From: a virus
Virus record (IMG/VR): IMGVR_UViG_3300032224_000224
Coordinates: 1 to 21,089 of that record
Direction: 5' to 3' (one strand)
DNA length: 21,089 nt
This document shows positions 1 through 7,280 of the stretch, one piece after another (the stretch's first letter is position 1; each line of letters opens with the position of its first letter). The notes below the pieces were generated by a model. The model saw nothing but the letters and a program-made list of their open reading frames with translations. It was not told the origin of the DNA and did no database searches. Made by a program: the position numbers and the translations under genes.

Positions 1-465
1 GGCAAAGAAGTCAGGCTCATTGATTTCGTGGAAAACCACGGGGTTGGGCTTGATTGGTATGTCAATTGGCTCAAAGAGAATAGATATGAGCATTTCGACC
101 AGTACCTACCACATGACGTTGAAGTCCGTGAATTGGGATCGGGGCGCAGCCGTAAAGAAATGTTGCAAGAAGCAGGACTGCAAATAACTGTAGCCCCTAG
201 ATTATCTGTAGCAGATGGGATACAGGCAGTACGTAGATTACTGCCACGTTGCTGGTTTAATGCCGAAACGACAAGACAAGGCGTTAATGCTTTAAGGAAC
301 TATCGTAGGGAATATAACGAGAAACAGAACGTATATTACGAGAAACCATTACATGATTGGGCATCTCACGCATCGGATAGTTTCAGGTATTTAGCGATAA
401 CACTTGACGAATCTGGTGATTCATGGTCAACAAGTTTACCAAATAATACCAGTTGGGTTGTATAA
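1..465 (+). CDS. Terminase large subunit, C-terminal part (5' end cut by window)
   Basis: The frame is open from base 1, so this is the last 154 codons of a gene that begins outside the window. Large terminases are the ATP-driven motors that package DNA and cut the concatemer; this part corresponds to the RNase H-like nuclease domain. Visible family marks are an acidic strand (RLIDFVENHG), an arginine/glycine-rich stretch (RELGSGRSRKEM), a DGIQAVRRLLP helix, and the terminal HDWASHASDSFRYLA block, whose aspartate and histidine match the last metal-binding cluster of phage terminase nucleases. The in-frame GTG at 28 is internal, not the true start. The portal gene follows after 27 bases, the usual terminase-portal order. 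The family is clear; the subfamily and packaging type (headful or cos) cannot be told without the ATPase half. Confidence 0.93.
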   Translation, partial: GKEVRLIDFVENHGVGLDWYVNWLKENRYEHFDQYLPHDVEVRELGSGRSRKEMLQEAGLQITVAPRLSVADGIQAVRRLLPRCWFNAETTRQGVNALRNYRREYNEKQNVYYEKPLHDWASHASDSFRYLAITLDESGDSWSTSLPNNTSWVV

Positions 466-492
466 TAGACAAAATTTTGGATTAGGTGCGGC

Positions 493-2583
493 ATGGACAT
501 TAACGAAATCAAAAGTATCGTCCGTTCAGAGATCGACTTTTCTATCGGTTACTTTGAGACTGAGACTGTTGAAGCTCGCAGAAAGGCGTTAGATTACTAT
601 CTACGTCATCCTTACGGTAACGAGGTTGAGGGTCGCAGCCAGATCGTCACAGGTGAGGTTGCTGAGGCTGTAGATGGTGCGCTACCTTCTCTAATCCGTG
701 TCTTTACCACTACAGAAGATATAGTCCTGTTTGAGCCACAAAGAGCTGGTGACGAGGACGCAGCTAAACAAGCAACAGCGTACTGTAACTGGGTTTTCTA
801 TCGTGATAATCCTGGTATGCACATTCTCCACAATTGGTTTAAGGATGCCTTGTTACAAAAGACAGGTATCGTTAAGGCATATTGGGACACCAAAGAAGAT
901 GTTACTGAGGAAAAGTATTACGATCTGAATGATGATGAGCTGACAATGCTCTTGATGGACGAGAATCTGACAGTCATTAAGCAGAGTTCAGAGATGATTG
1001 AGATGCAGACTCCAATGGGGTTAATGCAGCAGAACTCTACAGATTTAGTCGTAAAACGTAAGAAACATAGTGGCAACGTAGTTATTGAGAACGTACCGCC
1101 AGAAGAATTCCTGATCTCTAAGTTTGCTAAAACTATCCAAGACTCTCCGTTTGTGGCGCATAGACGCATGGTTCCACGTAGTGACTTGATCGCTATGGGT
1201 TATAAGCGTGATGTAGTCATGGCTTTACCTGCTTACGATAGACTTACATTTAGTCCAGAACGTATTGCTCGATTTGATCGTGGTGAGCAGCCATTAGACC
1301 AGATGCAGCTTGATCCAATTATGCAGACGGTTGAGATATACGAGTGCTATATACGTTTGGATGAGGATGATGACGGTATCGCTGAACTGCGTAGAATCAT
1401 CTATTGTGGTGAGGAAATCCTAGAGGATGAGGATTGTGACTACGTTCCATTCCATTCTATTTGTCCGTTCCCAATACCACACAAGTTTTTTGGTCAGTCG
1501 TTAGCTGATCGCACGATGGATATTCAGTTAATCAAGTCAACTTTGACTCGTCAGATGCTGGATAACATTTACTTAACTAATAATGCTCGTATGGGTGCTG
1601 TCGAAGGTCAGGTAAATCTGGATGATCTGCTTAACGCAACTCCTGGCGGTATCGTTCGTATTAAGTCTGCTGGTGCTATTGTTCCATTAACGATTCCATC
1701 TGTAACTGGTCAGGCGTTTCCAATTTTAGAATACATGGATACGGTTCAGGCGAAGCGTACAGGCGTTTCAGACGCTCAACAGGGGTTGAATCCAGATATT
1801 CTCAGTAACGTCACTGCGGCTGCTGTAGCGGCTATGACACAGGCTTCTAACGGCAAGCTAGAACTGATAGCTCGTATCTTTGCTGAGACAGGAGTTAAGT
1901 CATTGTTTCAGGGTATCTTGCACTTAGTTGGCAAGTACCAAGATAAGCAGCGTGTATTGAGAATAAATAACAAGTACGTTAGTTTTGATCCTCGCTCGTG
2001 GAAGAATCAGTTTGATGTCAGCATTAACGTAGGCTTAGGCTCAGGTAACAAAGACCAACAGTTAGCTATGCTGAATATGGTTATGGCTAAACAAGAGATG
2101 ATCCTACAGCAATATGGCCCATCTAATCCTTTGGTATCTGTTGGGCAGTATCGCAACACGTTAGCAAAGTTAATCGAGGCTGCTGGATTTAAGGATGCTT
2201 CTCAGTTCTTAAACAATATCTCAGAAGAACAGAACGCTCAGTTGTCACAGCAACAACCACCTAAACCAGATGCACAGGCTGAAGTAGCTAAGATGCTTGC
2301 TGACGTTGAGCGAGAAAAGACTGCTGCTAAGATGCAGATAGAGTCTGAGCGCATGAAGTTGCATCAGCAAGAATTAGAAGCCGAATATACCCAAAAAGGT
2401 ATACAGATGGCTATGGATAATCAGCAAGCTCAAGCAGACTTAAAGATACGTGAGGCAGAGTTAGCTGTTCAGCAGTTACAAGCTATCTTGGCTATGGACA
2501 TGGCTGACGAGAATATGAAGCAAAGTCAGGCTAATATTGTTCTTAAAGCAATTAAAGAATTAGGTACTTTACGCAATGGATAA
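493..2583 (+). CDS. Portal protein, P22/SU10-like podovirus type
   Basis: A 696-residue protein, close in size to P22-type portals (about 700 residues). The portal is the twelve-subunit ring at one head vertex through which DNA is packaged and ejected, and to which the neck proteins bind. The N-terminal block, with a DYYLRHPYGNEVEGRSQIVT stretch followed by an acidic-aromatic segment, is typical of P22-like podovirus portals, as is the middle section around residues 330-440 (an HKFFGQSLADRTMDIQ stretch, then GGIVRIKSAGAIVPL). From about residue 585 the protein becomes Gln/Glu/Lys-rich and heptad-like up to the C terminus, consistent with the long helical barrel of P22-type portals. The first ATG of the frame (493) follows an AGGTG-like site. 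The end overlaps the next gene by 8 bases. The call rests on sequence pattern and on position between terminase and scaffold. Confidence 0.92.
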   Translation: MDINEIKSIVRSEIDFSIGYFETETVEARRKALDYYLRHPYGNEVEGRSQIVTGEVAEAVDGALPSLIRVFTTTEDIVLFEPQRAGDEDAAKQATAYCNWVFYRDNPGMHILHNWFKDALLQKTGIVKAYWDTKEDVTEEKYYDLNDDELTMLLMDENLTVIKQSSEMIEMQTPMGLMQQNSTDLVVKRKKHSGNVVIENVPPEEFLISKFAKTIQDSPFVAHRRMVPRSDLIAMGYKRDVVMALPAYDRLTFSPERIARFDRGEQPLDQMQLDPIMQTVEIYECYIRLDEDDDGIAELRRIIYCGEEILEDEDCDYVPFHSICPFPIPHKFFGQSLADRTMDIQLIKSTLTRQMLDNIYLTNNARMGAVEGQVNLDDLLNATPGGIVRIKSAGAIVPLTIPSVTGQAFPILEYMDTVQAKRTGVSDAQQGLNPDILSNVTAAAVAAMTQASNGKLELIARIFAETGVKSLFQGILHLVGKYQDKQRVLRINNKYVSFDPRSWKNQFDVSINVGLGSGNKDQQLAMLNMVMAKQEMILQQYGPSNPLVSVGQYRNTLAKLIEAAGFKDASQFLNNISEEQNAQLSQQQPPKPDAQAEVAKMLADVEREKTAAKMQIESERMKLHQQELEAEYTQKGIQMAMDNQQAQADLKIREAELAVQQLQAILAMDMADENMKQSQANIVLKAIKELGTLRNG

Positions 2584-2806
2584 ATCAGCATGGGCTAAGA
2601 ATTTAACGTTAGATCCTATGTGGCAGGAAGTCATAGCTGATCTACGATTAATAGAATTAGGTAAGTTTCAGAACAGTTCTGACGGTGACTTTGAATCTCG
2701 TGAGAACGCTTATAGACAATTGAGAGCTATCGACAGTCTGGTCAACCATGTGGAATGGATGGCATCAACAGGCAAGATGGACGAAAAAAGATTGAAGTTT
2801 TTTTAA
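2576..2806 (+). CDS. Small conserved-type protein between portal and scaffold (unknown function)
   Basis: A 76-residue protein whose ATG lies inside the last codons of the portal gene (8-base overlap), implying translational coupling. It is predicted mostly helical, with Trp at residues 6, 16 and 61 and a charged middle (FESRENAYRQLRAIDSLVNH). No signal peptide or membrane segment is visible. Small ORFs of this kind often sit between portal and scaffold genes in podoviruses, but I do not recognise a characterised family. By position it could be an assembly accessory or a minor head protein; this is inference only. That it is a real gene is supported by the overlap, the lack of any alternative frame and the tight spacing (12 bases) to the scaffold gene. 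Confidence 0.75.
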   Translation: MDKSAWAKNLTLDPMWQEVIADLRLIELGKFQNSSDGDFESRENAYRQLRAIDSLVNHVEWMASTGKMDEKRLKFF

Positions 2807-2812
2807 CAAAGT

Positions 2813-2816
2813 AGGA
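2813..2816 (+). promoter_or_regulatory. Shine-Dalgarno AGGA deciding the scaffold start
   Basis: AGGA lies only 2 bases before the ATG at 2819 but 8 bases before the in-frame ATG at 2825. The usual 5-9 base spacing therefore favours 2825 as the scaffold start, giving an N terminus of MSETTNV rather than MTMSETT. Confidence 0.6.
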
Positions 2817-2824
2817 AAATGACA

Positions 2825-3793
2825 ATGAGCGAAACAACTAACGTGACACCAGAAGGTAGCGGTGAGTTGACAGTAGGTGGTGCAGCCGAAGCGTTTTTGG
2901 GTTTGATGGGTGATGAGGAAGGCTCCGAACAGGAACAACCAGAATCTCATGCAGAAGCACAAGAAGGTGAGGAAACTGAGCAGTCTGAAGAATATCCAGA
3001 TGAATCAGAACAGGAAGAAAGTTACGATGAGCCAGAGGAACCTCTCTACCGTGTCAAAGCGGCAGGTGAAGAAAAAGAGGTAAGCCTAAGTGAGCTGATC
3101 AAGAACTATCAACTTGGTGCAGACTACACGAAGAAATCGCAAACTGTAGCGGAAGAACGCAGAACTGTAGAAGCTGAAAAGGCGGCAGTCAATGAAGCTA
3201 AACAGTTGCGTGATACTTACGCACAAAGACTGCAATACATTGAGCAGATGCTTGATGCACAGCAGCCGCAAGAAGATCTTGATTACCTAAAGGAAACCGA
3301 TCCTATCGGTTATGCCGTAAAAGTAGCCGAAATGTCGCAGATGGAAAAGCAATTAGCTCAGGTTCGTGCCGAACGTCAAAGTATCCAAGCACAGCAAGAG
3401 CAGGATAGACAGCAGCAATTAAGACAGACGGTTGCTCAAGAAGCTCAAAAGCTCATTGAGAAGTTACCTGAATATGCTGATCCAGAAAAAGGCGAACACA
3501 TTCGGCAAGAGATACGGAAGTACGGTAAACAAGCAGGATTTTCTGATGAAGAATTAGCTGGAGTTTATGATTCCAGAGCAGTATTGACGTTATGGAAAGC
3601 TATGCAGTTTGACAAGTTGCAATCTGCTAGACCAGAGATCTCCAAGAAGGTGAACTCTGCTCCGAAGATGATGAAGCCTGGTGCTAGTCAACCAAGAGAA
3701 TCCAATAGCGAGGAAATTAGAAGGCTGAAAGCTAACGCAAAATCCTCTGGAAAGATGCGAGACGCAGCAGCCGTATTTGAACGATTTTTATAA
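2825..3793 (+). CDS. Capsid scaffolding protein
   Basis: A protein of about 322 residues (324 if the ATG at 2819 is used; the Shine-Dalgarno spacing favours 2825). Scaffolds organise capsid subunits into a procapsid and then leave. The evidence is compositional and positional. A very acidic Glu/Gln/Ser-rich N-terminal third is followed by a YRVKAAGEEKEVSLSELIKN motif seen in podovirus scaffolds, then a long Gln/Glu/Ala-rich coiled coil (about residues 95-210), and a basic, low-complexity C-terminal region (NSAPKMMKPGASQPRESN, then RRLKANAKSSGKMRDAA). Basic C-terminal segments bind the capsid protein in P22-like scaffolds. It lies directly upstream of the major capsid gene, 9 bases away. No protease motif is visible. 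Confidence 0.85.
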   Translation: MSETTNVTPEGSGELTVGGAAEAFLGLMGDEEGSEQEQPESHAEAQEGEETEQSEEYPDESEQEESYDEPEEPLYRVKAAGEEKEVSLSELIKNYQLGADYTKKSQTVAEERRTVEAEKAAVNEAKQLRDTYAQRLQYIEQMLDAQQPQEDLDYLKETDPIGYAVKVAEMSQMEKQLAQVRAERQSIQAQQEQDRQQQLRQTVAQEAQKLIEKLPEYADPEKGEHIRQEIRKYGKQAGFSDEELAGVYDSRAVLTLWKAMQFDKLQSARPEISKKVNSAPKMMKPGASQPRESNSEEIRRLKANAKSSGKMRDAAAVFERFL

Positions 3794-3802
3794 GGAATAA
3801 TC

Positions 3803-4747
3803 ATGGCAACATTTGGCACAAGTACAGGCATCGGCTTACGTGAAGATTTATCTGACGTTATCTATAACATCAGCCCAACAGAAACACCATTCATGTCATC
3901 TATCGGTAAGAGCAAAGCTACTGCCGTTTATCACGAGTGGCAGACAGATTCGTTAGCATCAGCTACTACCGCTAACGCAGCAGTTGAAGGTGCAGACGCT
4001 TCCTCAGCAACTATCAGCCCAACGACTCGTGTAGGTAACTACACACAGATCATCCAGAAAACTGTTCAAGTTTCTGGCACGATTGAATCTGTAAATAAAG
4101 CTGGTCGTAAGTCAGAAAAGGCTTACCAATTGGCTAAAGCATCTGCTGAAATCAAGCGTGACTTAGAGACAATCATCACCTCTAACCAAGCTCGTTCGGC
4201 TGGTTCTTCTACTACTGCTCGTAAATTAGGTTCGATCCTCTCTTGGCTCGTTACTAACACCAGCAAAGGTACTAGCGGTGCAGATCCTTCAACTTCTGGC
4301 TCAACAACTCGTACTGACGGTACACAGCGTACTTTCACCGAAGCTCTGTTAAAGACTGTTGTTGCTTCTGTATTTAGCTCAGGCGGCAATCCTAAGATTC
4401 TGATGGTTGGTGCTACTGGTAAGCAAAAAGTATCTAGCTTCCCTGGTATCGCTGTTAATCGTTTCCAACTCAATAAAGTTGAGCAGGGTGCGATCATCGG
4501 TGCTGCTGACATTTATCAGTCAGACTTTGGTGCAATGTCTGTAGTTCCTAACCGTTTCATGCGTGCTCGTGATGCTCTGGTAATTGATCCAGAATTCGCA
4601 GCACTTGCGTTCTTACGTCCATTCCAAACCAATGACTTGGCTAAGACTGGTGACAGCGAGAATACCCAACTGATAGCTGAAGTAACTCTCGAAGTTAAGA
4701 ACGAAGCAGCACACGGTATCATTGCTGACTTAGATATGTCCTTGTAA
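3803..4747 (+). CDS. Major capsid protein, SU10-type HK97 fold
   Basis: A 314-residue protein with the hallmark N-terminal block of SU10-family major head proteins: LREDLSDVIYNISPTETPF, then SSIGKSKATAVYHEWQTDSL. An acidic/Ala-rich segment follows, then YTQIIQKTVQVSGTIESV, the KRDLETIITSN helix, and a C-terminal half with ILMVGATGKQKVSSF and the late FLRPFQTNDLAKTGD strand. These proteins adopt the HK97 fold and form the icosahedral shell. No N-terminal delta domain long enough to act as a built-in scaffold is seen, which fits the separate scaffold gene upstream. An AAGGA Shine-Dalgarno sits 6 bases before the ATG. A strong hairpin follows immediately downstream. This is normally the most abundant virion protein. 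Confidence 0.93.
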   Translation: MATFGTSTGIGLREDLSDVIYNISPTETPFMSSIGKSKATAVYHEWQTDSLASATTANAAVEGADASSATISPTTRVGNYTQIIQKTVQVSGTIESVNKAGRKSEKAYQLAKASAEIKRDLETIITSNQARSAGSSTTARKLGSILSWLVTNTSKGTSGADPSTSGSTTRTDGTQRTFTEALLKTVVASVFSSGGNPKILMVGATGKQKVSSFPGIAVNRFQLNKVEQGAIIGAADIYQSDFGAMSVVPNRFMRARDALVIDPEFAALAFLRPFQTNDLAKTGDSENTQLIAEVTLEVKNEAAHGIIADLDMSL

Positions 4748-4757
4748 TTATGAGCAA

Positions 4758-4784
4758 CCAGCCCCTTCTTAATGGAGGGGTTGG
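4758..4784 (+). terminator. Strong hairpin after the capsid gene (partial terminator or mRNA-stabilising stem)
   Basis: An 11-bp stem, CCAGCCCCTTC (4758-4768) with GGAGGGGTTGG (4774-4784), closes over a 5-base loop TTAAT. Nine pairs are Watson-Crick and two are G-T. There is no T-run after the stem (ACTCATCGG follows), so it is not a classical intrinsic terminator. It lies in the only gap longer than 30 bases in the window, just after the capsid stop codon and 15 bases before the next start. It may attenuate transcription beyond the capsid gene or protect the capsid mRNA 3' end. Confidence 0.55.
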
Positions 4785-4799
4785 ACTCATCGGAGAAAT

Positions 4800-5114
4800 A
4801 TGAAACTCTTTAATTCTGACGATATAAGATATACGGTAGCTCACGATCTTGGTGATGGTGAGTTAGTTTTAGAAACCAAGCAGAATGTAGATCAATACAT
4901 CGAGCGTAACAAGGTTCTTCAGGAAGTAGAGTTACATAGAACTAAACCTGTAGGCGATGTTCACTTAGTTGCATCTATTCCTTTTACGGTTATTGACGAA
5001 CTCAATAAACAAGGGATAATGAAGGGCTATGCCGTAACTGACGAAAAGCGGTTTAAGGCATGGTTAAATCATCCAGATCAACAAGCGTGGAAAATTTACA
5101 GGGGTAAATTATGA
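4800..5114 (+). CDS. Uncharacterised protein downstream of the capsid gene
   Basis: A 104-residue soluble protein with no signal peptide or membrane segment. A GGAG site lies 4 bases before the ATG, just after the post-capsid hairpin. The protein is mixed alpha/beta and basic at the C terminus, with an N-terminal DDIRYTVAHDLGDGELVLET strand region and a C-terminal FKAWLNHPDQQAWKIYRGKL. I do not recognise a characterised family. It overlaps the glycosyltransferase gene by 4 bases (ATGA), so the two are probably translated together. Position between capsid and adaptor genes suggests a head-associated or capsid-modification role, but nothing in the sequence proves it. Confidence 0.75.
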   Translation: MKLFNSDDIRYTVAHDLGDGELVLETKQNVDQYIERNKVLQEVELHRTKPVGDVHLVASIPFTVIDELNKQGIMKGYAVTDEKRFKAWLNHPDQQAWKIYRGKL

Positions 5115-5764
5115 GAGTTGGTGTTTGTATTCCTTGCAGGGACGAAGTTCATACAGGTTTTGCTTTCGATTTTGCTCGTATGGCGGCACACGATGCTTCC
5201 GTTAGGTGCAAAAACGGTAAAGGTGGATTAAGTCTTTATACAATGCCTGGCACATTGATATTCGACCAGCGTGAGAAATTAGCTAAGGTTGCGATGGATG
5301 AGGGTTGTGATGCTATCTTATATATTGATAGCGACATGAGATTCCCTCCTGACATCATAACGATAATGCTAAGTCGTGAGGTTCCTATTGTTGGCGTAAA
5401 TGCAGTTACACGCAGACATCCAGTGACACCAACGGCAAAGCTGCTAACAAAACGTGAGGAAGGTGATAAGACTGTTTATCATTGGGAAAACATTGATTCT
5501 CGTGGCAAAGAAGGTTTAGATAAGATTACTGCGGTAGGTTTTGGTGCTGTAATGATTCGTGCTGAAGTATTTAAGAACGTGCCACAGCCGTGGTTTGATG
5601 CAGGATGGGGGCCAACTGGTGTTGTCGGTGAGGACGTACATTTCTGCGTTAAGGCTGGTGATAACGGTTTTGATACTTACGTGGATCATGAGTTATCAAT
5701 GCACATAAAGCATATTGGTACGCATGAATATAGTTGGAAAGACTTTGAGCAATTAGAGGAATAA
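5111..5764 (+). CDS. GT-A-fold glycosyltransferase, family 2-like
   Basis: A 217-residue protein with features of a nucleotide-sugar-dependent GT-A glycosyltransferase. It has an N-terminal VGVCIPCRDEVH strand-turn, then QREKLAKVAMDEGCDAILYI leading into the metal-binding DSD (residues 73-75) and MRFPPDII. GFGAVMIRAEVF (143-154) matches the acceptor-side segment, GEDVHFCVKA (173-182) is the usual acidic ED pair, and H198/H201 near the end could be metal or phosphate ligands. No membrane anchor or signal peptide is visible, so it should act in the infected cell's cytoplasm. Donor and acceptor are unknown: a virion protein, DNA or a host glycan are all possible. It overlaps the upstream unknown gene by 4 bases and sits among head genes, which makes virion glycosylation an attractive but unproven idea. 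Confidence 0.85.
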   Translation: MRVGVCIPCRDEVHTGFAFDFARMAAHDASVRCKNGKGGLSLYTMPGTLIFDQREKLAKVAMDEGCDAILYIDSDMRFPPDIITIMLSREVPIVGVNAVTRRHPVTPTAKLLTKREEGDKTVYHWENIDSRGKEGLDKITAVGFGAVMIRAEVFKNVPQPWFDAGWGPTGVVGEDVHFCVKAGDNGFDTYVDHELSMHIKHIGTHEYSWKDFEQLEE

Positions 5765-5765
5765 T

Positions 5766-6380
5766 ATGTCATTTGCGAGCTATTCAGATTTCAAGACAAC
5801 AATTGCTAACTATTTAGCTCGTAGTGATTTAACTTCAGTAATCCCAGACTTTATCCGTTTGGCTGAGTTACGTATAGCTCGTGAGATACGCACTCGATTG
5901 ATGTTAAAGATAGTGACTACCGATACTACTGATGCTTTAGTTGGACTTCCTTCTGATTTCTTAGAGATGAGGGACATCCATCTAGTTACTAATCCACTAT
6001 CTGCGTTATCGTACAATACTCCTAATACTTTCTACAAAGACAATCTGGCTAGTATTGTTGGCAGACCTAAGATTTACACGGTTCTGGCTACTGAAATAGC
6101 ATTTGCTCCTTCTCCAGATACTACCTATACCGTTCAGATGCTCTATTACGCTAAACCAACGCTTCTGAGCGACACAAACTCAAGCAACATACTTCTAGCT
6201 AACTATTATGATGCACTTCTCTACGCCACGTTAGGTGAAGCAGAGCCGTATCTAATGAATGATGCTAGATTGCAAACATGGGCTGCTATGTATCAGAAGG
6301 CTATTGATGCGATTAACTTAGCAGATCATTCAAGCGAACATAGTGGTCAACCAATTGCAATGTCCTATAACGTGAGGTAA
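5766..6380 (+). CDS. Head-tail adaptor (P22 gp4/SU10 adaptor-like)
   Basis: A 204-residue protein matching podovirus adaptor proteins, which bind the portal ring and form the platform for the tail nozzle. The N-terminal part is helical (a SYSDFKTTIANYLARSDL stretch, then IPDFIRLAELRIARE). A beta segment follows with LVGLPSDFLEMRDIHLV and a short turn, then YTVQMLYYAKPTLLSD, NILLANYYDALLYATLGEAE and a long C-terminal helix. This helix-beta-helix layout with a YYDALLYAT-like motif is typical of SU10-type adaptors. A strong GAGGAA Shine-Dalgarno precedes the ATG. Its place after the capsid genes and before the tail genes agrees with the assignment. Confidence 0.85.
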   Translation: MSFASYSDFKTTIANYLARSDLTSVIPDFIRLAELRIAREIRTRLMLKIVTTDTTDALVGLPSDFLEMRDIHLVTNPLSALSYNTPNTFYKDNLASIVGRPKIYTVLATEIAFAPSPDTTYTVQMLYYAKPTLLSDTNSSNILLANYYDALLYATLGEAEPYLMNDARLQTWAAMYQKAIDAINLADHSSEHSGQPIAMSYNVR

Positions 6381-6382
6381 TT

Positions 6383-6769
6383 ATGTCAGAAATGTCCAAC
6401 TACCTAGAAAATGCTCTAGTCAACGCTACCTTGCGTAACACGGCATTTACTAGCCCAGCTACTGTTTATCTGGCTTTATACACTACAGATCCAACTGATG
6501 CTGATACAGGCACTGAGGTAACTGGTGGATCGTATGCTCGTCAGTCTATTACGTTTGGTGCGCCAAGTAACGGTGTATCTACAAATAGCGTAGCTATTGA
6601 GTATCCACAGTGTACAAGTACATGGGGAACTGTTACTCATATCGGTATTCGTGATGCGTTAACCACTGGTAACTTGCTGTATCACACTCCGCTAGATGTA
6701 TCTAAGACAATATCAACTGGTGATATATTTAAGATAGCTATAGGTAGCCTTAGCGTAACCTTAGCGTAA
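6383..6769 (+). CDS. Small beta-rich tail/head-associated protein of the phage tail-fibre-like family
   Basis: A 128-residue protein of a type widespread in tailed phages and often labelled tail fibre protein. It has an N-terminal SNYLENALVNATLRNTAF helix, then SPATVYLALYTTDPTDADTG, GGSYARQSITFG, WGTVTHIGIRDALTTGNLLY and a final beta strand ISTGDIFKIAIGSLSVTL. The pattern suggests a compact beta-sandwich. Its exact virion position is not established for this family as far as I know; decoration, tail or fibre base are possible. It starts 3 bases after the adaptor stop and has a GAGG Shine-Dalgarno. Confidence 0.75.
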   Translation: MSEMSNYLENALVNATLRNTAFTSPATVYLALYTTDPTDADTGTEVTGGSYARQSITFGAPSNGVSTNSVAIEYPQCTSTWGTVTHIGIRDALTTGNLLYHTPLDVSKTISTGDIFKIAIGSLSVTLA

Positions 6770-6779
6770 GGGGTAAGCG

Positions 6780-7280
6780 ATGGCACTAGTTGTAGCGGAT
6801 CGTGTCAAGGAAACATCTACCACTGCTGGCACTGGTACGCTAACGCTCGCTGGTGCTAGTTCAGGTTTCCAGTCCTTTGCTGTTATTGGTAACGGTAACA
6901 CTACCTATTATTCTATTGTAGACAATACTGCTAATGCGTGGGAAGTAGGTATTGGTACGTACACATCGTCAGGTACTACGTTATCTCGTGATACGGTTTT
7001 ATCAAATTACTTAGGAACTACGGCTAAAATTTCATTTGCAGCTAATAGTAAGGACGTATTCGCTACGTATCCTGCTGGTAAGGCTGTATATCAAGACTCA
7101 ACTAATACAGCGTACTCAAACCAATTAGCAGCATCTAACGGTATTGTAATAAATAATAATACTGTTAGTTCAAACTTTACAATACCTACTGGTTATTCTG
7201 CCATGAGTACTGGCCCTATTTCTGTAAATAATGGTATTAGTGTAACTGTACCTAACGGATCAAGATGGGTGGTTCTGTAA
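6780..7280 (+). CDS. Fibre-like protein with an ADRVKET N-terminal domain and a C-terminal GSRWVV module
   Basis: A 166-residue beta-rich protein. Residues 1-104 carry a domain common in aquatic phages: MALVVADRVKETSTTAGTGT, a GFQSFAVIGNGNTTYYSIVD stretch, WEVGIGTYTSSGTTLSRDTV and VFATYPAGKAVY. Residues 122-166 form a separate Asn/Ser/Thr-rich C-terminal module ending in VTVPNGSRWVVL. That same module closes the 192-residue fibre gene at 15625. It is predicted to be a tail-attached or fibre protein, probably trimeric. No enzymatic motif is visible. An AAGGGG Shine-Dalgarno precedes the start, and the next gene begins directly after the stop codon. Confidence 0.75.
   Translation: MALVVADRVKETSTTAGTGTLTLAGASSGFQSFAVIGNGNTTYYSIVDNTANAWEVGIGTYTSSGTTLSRDTVLSNYLGTTAKISFAANSKDVFATYPAGKAVYQDSTNTAYSNQLAASNGIVINNNTVSSNFTIPTGYSAMSTGPISVNNGISVTVPNGSRWVVL

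Noticed and set aside
461-466. Perfect TATAAT hexamer at the terminase stop codon, a possible -10 box for the portal gene
   Set aside because: The best -35-like sequence (TTTACC at 435-440) has a 20-base spacer and there is no extended -10 TG. A single hexamer in AT-rich DNA is not enough.
4750-4803. A 17-codon ORF in the gap after the capsid gene, ending over the next start
   Set aside because: No ribosome site of its own, and most of it is the hairpin stem. The hairpin explains the sequence better.
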